Shown piece by piece: positions 4,683 through 7,052 of a stretch of 7,052 nucleotides of DNA. The notes under the pieces were generated by a model. That model was not told where the DNA came from. It did no database searches and saw only the letters and a program-made list of their open reading frames with translations. Source of the stretch: DASVDK01 sp036562265 [NCBI: Thermodesulfobacteriota bacterium] (GTDB taxonomy: Bacteria; DASVDK01); assembly GCA_036562265.1 (NCBI GenBank), contig DATCKS010000490.1:1-7052 (forward strand). Reading direction: 5' to 3'. The position numbers were made by a program, and so were the translations under genes. Positions within the stretch are counted from its first letter, which is position 1; every line of letters starts with the position of its first letter.

Positions 4683-5900
4683 CTAGCGGAGGACGGTGTT
4701 CATGTCGATGATCGGCAAGAGAATCGCAAGGACGACCAGGAGCACCACCGCGCCCATCGCGAGGATCATCACCGGTTGCAAGAGAGCCGTGAGGGCGGCG
4801 ATGCGCGTCTCCACGACCTCGTCGTACGCGTCGGCGACCTTGCTGAGCATCGCCTCGAGTTCGCCGCTCCGCTCCCCGACGGCGATCATGTGGGTCACGA
4901 TCGGCGGGAACTGGCCGCTCCGGCGCAGCGGCTCCGACAGGCTCTCCCCCTCGGCCACGCGCGTGCGCGCCGCCTCGATGGCGCCGGCGAGGACGCGGTT
5001 GTCGACGACCGCCGCCACGATCCCGAGGGCGGGGAGCATCTGGACGCCGGCGCCGAGCAGCGTCGAGAGCGTGCGCGTCGCGCGGGCGACCGCCGCCATC
5101 CGCACGAGGCGGCCGAACACCGGCAGCCTGAGCCAGAGCCGGTCGAGCGTCTCGCGCCCCTTCGGCGTCCGGCGGTACCGGTCGAGCCCGAGCGCCGCCG
5201 CGGCGACGAGGCCGAGGATCAGCCACCAGTAGCCCCGCAGGACGTCCGTGACGGCGAGGAGCGCGCGCGTGAGCCACGGGAGCACCACCTTCTGCTCGGC
5301 GAAGACCTGCGCGATCTGCGGCACGACGTAGGTGAGCAGGAAGGCGAGGATTCCCGTGCCGACGACCAGCATGATGATCGGGTAGATCATCGCGGCGCCG
5401 AGCCGGCCTCGCAGACGCGCCTGCTTCTCCGTGAAGTCGGCAAGGCGGCCGAGCACGATGTCGAGCGCGCCGCTCGCCTCGCCCGACCGCACCATGTTGA
5501 CGTAGAGCGGGGTGAAGATCCGCGGATGGTCGGCCAGGGCGTCGGCGAGGCTCGCCCCCTCGTTGACCCGCTCGCGCACCCGCGCGAGGACCGGCTTGAG
5601 GGTGGGGTGCTCCACTTGGTCCGCCAGGGCGCGCAGCGACTCGACCAGCGGCACGGCGGCGCCGACCAGCGTGGCGAGCTGCCGGGTCGTGACCGCGAGG
5701 TCGGTGGCCGAGACGCGGCGCCCGGCGCGGCGTCCCGGGCGGCCCGCGAGCGACCGGCCGGCCGACTCCTCGCGAACCTCGGTGGGGAAGATCCCGTCCT
5801 TGCGGAGCTTGGCGCGGGCCGCGCGGGCGCTCTCGGCATCGACGATCCCCTTCGCGGGGCGCCCGTCGGCGCCGACCCCTCGGTACTCGAAGACGGCCAT
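4683..5900 (-). CDS. gspF: GspF inner-membrane platform protein
   Basis: 405 aa, the standard GspF/PilC-family length. GspF is the polytopic inner-membrane protein at the base of the pseudopilus, contacting GspE and GspL. The N-terminal part MAVFEYRGVGADGRPAKGIV with LRKDGIFPTEV (about 32-42) is typical. Two T2SSF repeats follow: TRQLATLVGAAVPLVESLRA (72-91) with MVRSGEASGALDIVLGRLAD (136-155), and ATRTLSTLLGAGVQMLPALG (274-293) with IAVGERSGELEAMLSKVADA (339-358). Three hydrophobic segments are seen near 171-193, 223-240 and 371-397, as expected. The ATG at 5900 has GGAG 6 nt upstream and lies 3 bp after the gspE stop, so translation is probably coupled. Confidence 0.96.
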   Translation of the reverse strand: MAVFEYRGVGADGRPAKGIVDAESARAARAKLRKDGIFPTEVREESAGRSLAGRPGRRAGRRVSATDLAVTTRQLATLVGAAVPLVESLRALADQVEHPTLKPVLARVRERVNEGASLADALADHPRIFTPLYVNMVRSGEASGALDIVLGRLADFTEKQARLRGRLGAAMIYPIIMLVVGTGILAFLLTYVVPQIAQVFAEQKVVLPWLTRALLAVTDVLRGYWWLILGLVAAAALGLDRYRRTPKGRETLDRLWLRLPVFGRLVRMAAVARATRTLSTLLGAGVQMLPALGIVAAVVDNRVLAGAIEAARTRVAEGESLSEPLRRSGQFPPIVTHMIAVGERSGELEAMLSKVADAYDEVVETRIAALTALLQPVMILAMGAVVLLVVLAILLPIIDMNTVLR

Positions 5901-5903
5901 GGC

Positions 5904-7052
5904 CTACTCCACGACGTCCTCTTGCGTCACCCGCAGGACCTCCTCCACGGTGGTCTGCCCGGCGAGGAGCTTGCGGATGCCGTCCTCGCGAAGGGTCCGC
6001 ATCCCCTTCGAGATGGCGTAGTTGCGGATGGTGGCGGCGTCGGCGTTCTTCATGACCAGGTCGCGCACCCCGCTGTCGACGAGCATCAGCTCGTAGATCC
6101 CGGAGCGACCGCGGTAGCCGGTCCGCATGCAGGCCTCGCAGCCGCGGCCGCGCGCGAAGCCCTGGGCCGGCACCCGGGAGGGGTCGAGACCGAGGTCGAC
6201 GAGTTCGGCCTCCGTCGGCATGTAGAACTCCCGGCAGGCGGTGCAGACGTGCCGCACGAGTCGCTGGGCCATGATGGCGATGACCGACGAGGAGACGAGG
6301 AACGGCTCGATCCCCATGTCGATCAGCCGCGTCACGGCGCCCGGGGCGTCGTTGGTGTGGAGGGTCGAGAAGACGAGGTGCCCCGTGAGCGACGCCTGGA
6401 TGGCGATCTCGGCGGTCTCGGTGTCGCGGATCTCGCCCACCATGATCACGTCGGGGTCCTGGCGGAGGATCGAGCGCAGGCCGTTGGCGAACGTGAGGTC
6501 GATCTTCGGGTTGACCTGGATCTGGCCGATGCCGCGGATCTGGTACTCGATCGGGTCCTCGACCGTGATGATGTTCTTGTCGGGCGAGTTGATGCGCGAG
6601 AGGGCGGCGTAGAGCGTCGTCGTCTTGCCGCTGCCGGTCGGGCCGGTCACGAGGATGATGCCGTTCGGCCGCTTGATGAGCCGTGCGAGCTTGTCGAGGT
6701 GGTCCTCGGCGAGGCCGATGTCGGCGAGGTCGAGGATGTGGCTCCCCTTGTCGAGGAGGCGCATGACCGCGCGCTCGCCGAACGCCGTCGGCACGACCGA
6801 GAGGCGGATGTCCACGTCCTTGCCGGCGATCTTGATCCGGATCCGGCCGTCCTGCGGGAGCCGCTTCTCCGCGATGTTGAGGCCGCCCATGACCTTGATG
6901 CGCGAGAGGATCGACGACTGGAAGCGCTTCGGCGGGTTCAGGACGTTGTAGAGGACGCCGTCGATCCGGAAGCGGACCACCAGCTCGCGCTCGTACGGCT
7001 CCACGTGGATGTCGCTCGCCCGGGCCTTGACCGCCTGGAAGAGGAGCGAGTT
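5904..7052 (-). CDS. gspE: GspE assembly ATPase (5' end beyond window)
   Basis: The C-terminal 382 residues of the cytoplasmic ATPase that powers pseudopilus assembly; the frame stays open to the right edge, so the N-terminal domain is missing. Motifs by fragment position: [13 protein letters not shown] (9-21), RLPQDGRI (64-71), Walker A GPTGSGKT (137-144), aspartate box [11 protein letters not shown] (162-172), Walker B region [19 protein letters not shown] (199-217), and His box [14 protein letters not shown] (224-237). CTAC (270-273) and CEAC (305-308) form the tetracysteine zinc-binding site that marks GspE/PilB rather than retraction ATPases. The end is [15 protein letters not shown]. 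The GTG codon at 7004 is the Val of HVEPYE, not a start. Assignment to GspE rather than PilB rests on the gspF-K genes that follow. Confidence 0.96.
   Translation of the reverse strand, partial: NSLLFQAVKARASDIHVEPYERELVVRFRIDGVLYNVLNPPKRFQSSILSRIKVMGGLNIAEKRLPQDGRIRIKIAGKDVDIRLSVVPTAFGERAVMRLLDKGSHILDLADIGLAEDHLDKLARLIKRPNGIILVTGPTGSGKTTTLYAALSRINSPDKNIITVEDPIEYQIRGIGQIQVNPKIDLTFANGLRSILRQDPDVIMVGEIRDTETAEIAIQASLTGHLVFSTLHTNDAPGAVTRLIDMGIEPFLVSSSVIAIMAQRLVRHVCTACREFYMPTEAELVDLGLDPSRVPAQGFARGRGCEACMRTGYRGRSGIYELMLVDSGVRDLVMKNADAATIRNYAISKGMRTLREDGIRKLLAGQTTVEEVLRVTQEDVVE

Noticed and set aside
7002-7004. GTG as the start of gspE
   Set aside because: This GTG is the Val in the conserved SDIHVEPYE motif and the frame stays open to the window edge.
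5904-7052. Type IV pilus operon (pilB, pilC) instead of T2SS
   Set aside because: GspE and GspF alone could fit, but the G-H-I-J-K set with a GspG calcium-loop region and a GspK lacking Glu5 is specific to T2SS.

Overview
This window is a contiguous piece of a type II secretion system (T2SS, general secretory pathway) operon. Every gene I can support lies on the minus strand. Transcription runs from the right edge to the left edge in the order gspE (5' end cut off), gspF, gspG, gspH, gspI, gspJ, gspK, a 63-aa helix-turn-helix protein, and a gspL/pilM-type gene (3' end cut off). GC content is very high throughout, roughly 70%, with G/C-ending codons. That gene order and the PilM-like GspL suggest a GC-rich Gram-negative lineage, such as Myxococcota/Deltaproteobacteria-type or Methylomirabilota/Rokubacteria-type bacteria. 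This placement is inference; nothing here fixes the taxon.

Right part (4683-7052): the cytoplasmic assembly ATPase GspE and the inner-membrane platform protein GspF, 3 bp apart. Middle (1508-4655): the five pseudopilins GspG (major), GspH, GspI, GspJ and GspK (minor, tip). They are packed with small gaps or overlaps: 20 bp between G and H, overlaps between H/I, I/J and J/K. Together E, F and G-K supply the motor, the platform and the pseudopilus that push folded exoproteins through the outer-membrane secretin. The secretin (gspD), gspC, gspM, gspN and the prepilin peptidase are not in the window and may lie outside it.

Left part (1-1507): tight packing stops after gspK. A roughly 305-bp non-coding stretch holds several dyads, a terminator-like hairpin and a -10-like box. 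It is followed by a small lysine-rich MerR/excisionase-type HTH protein, another 125-bp gap with dyads, and then the actin-like GspL/PilM. GspL would normally be the cytoplasmic partner of GspE, recruiting it to the membrane.

Most of the window is a conventional T2SS locus. The parts worth a second look are: the HTH gene inside the operon with its dyad-rich flanks; a translated 51-bp-period repeat that builds an unusually long GspH leader, with a degenerate third copy in the GspI leader; an Ala instead of Gly at the predicted GspH cleavage site; and mRNA structure around the starts of gspH and gspG. I saw no RNA gene, mobile element or CRISPR array.
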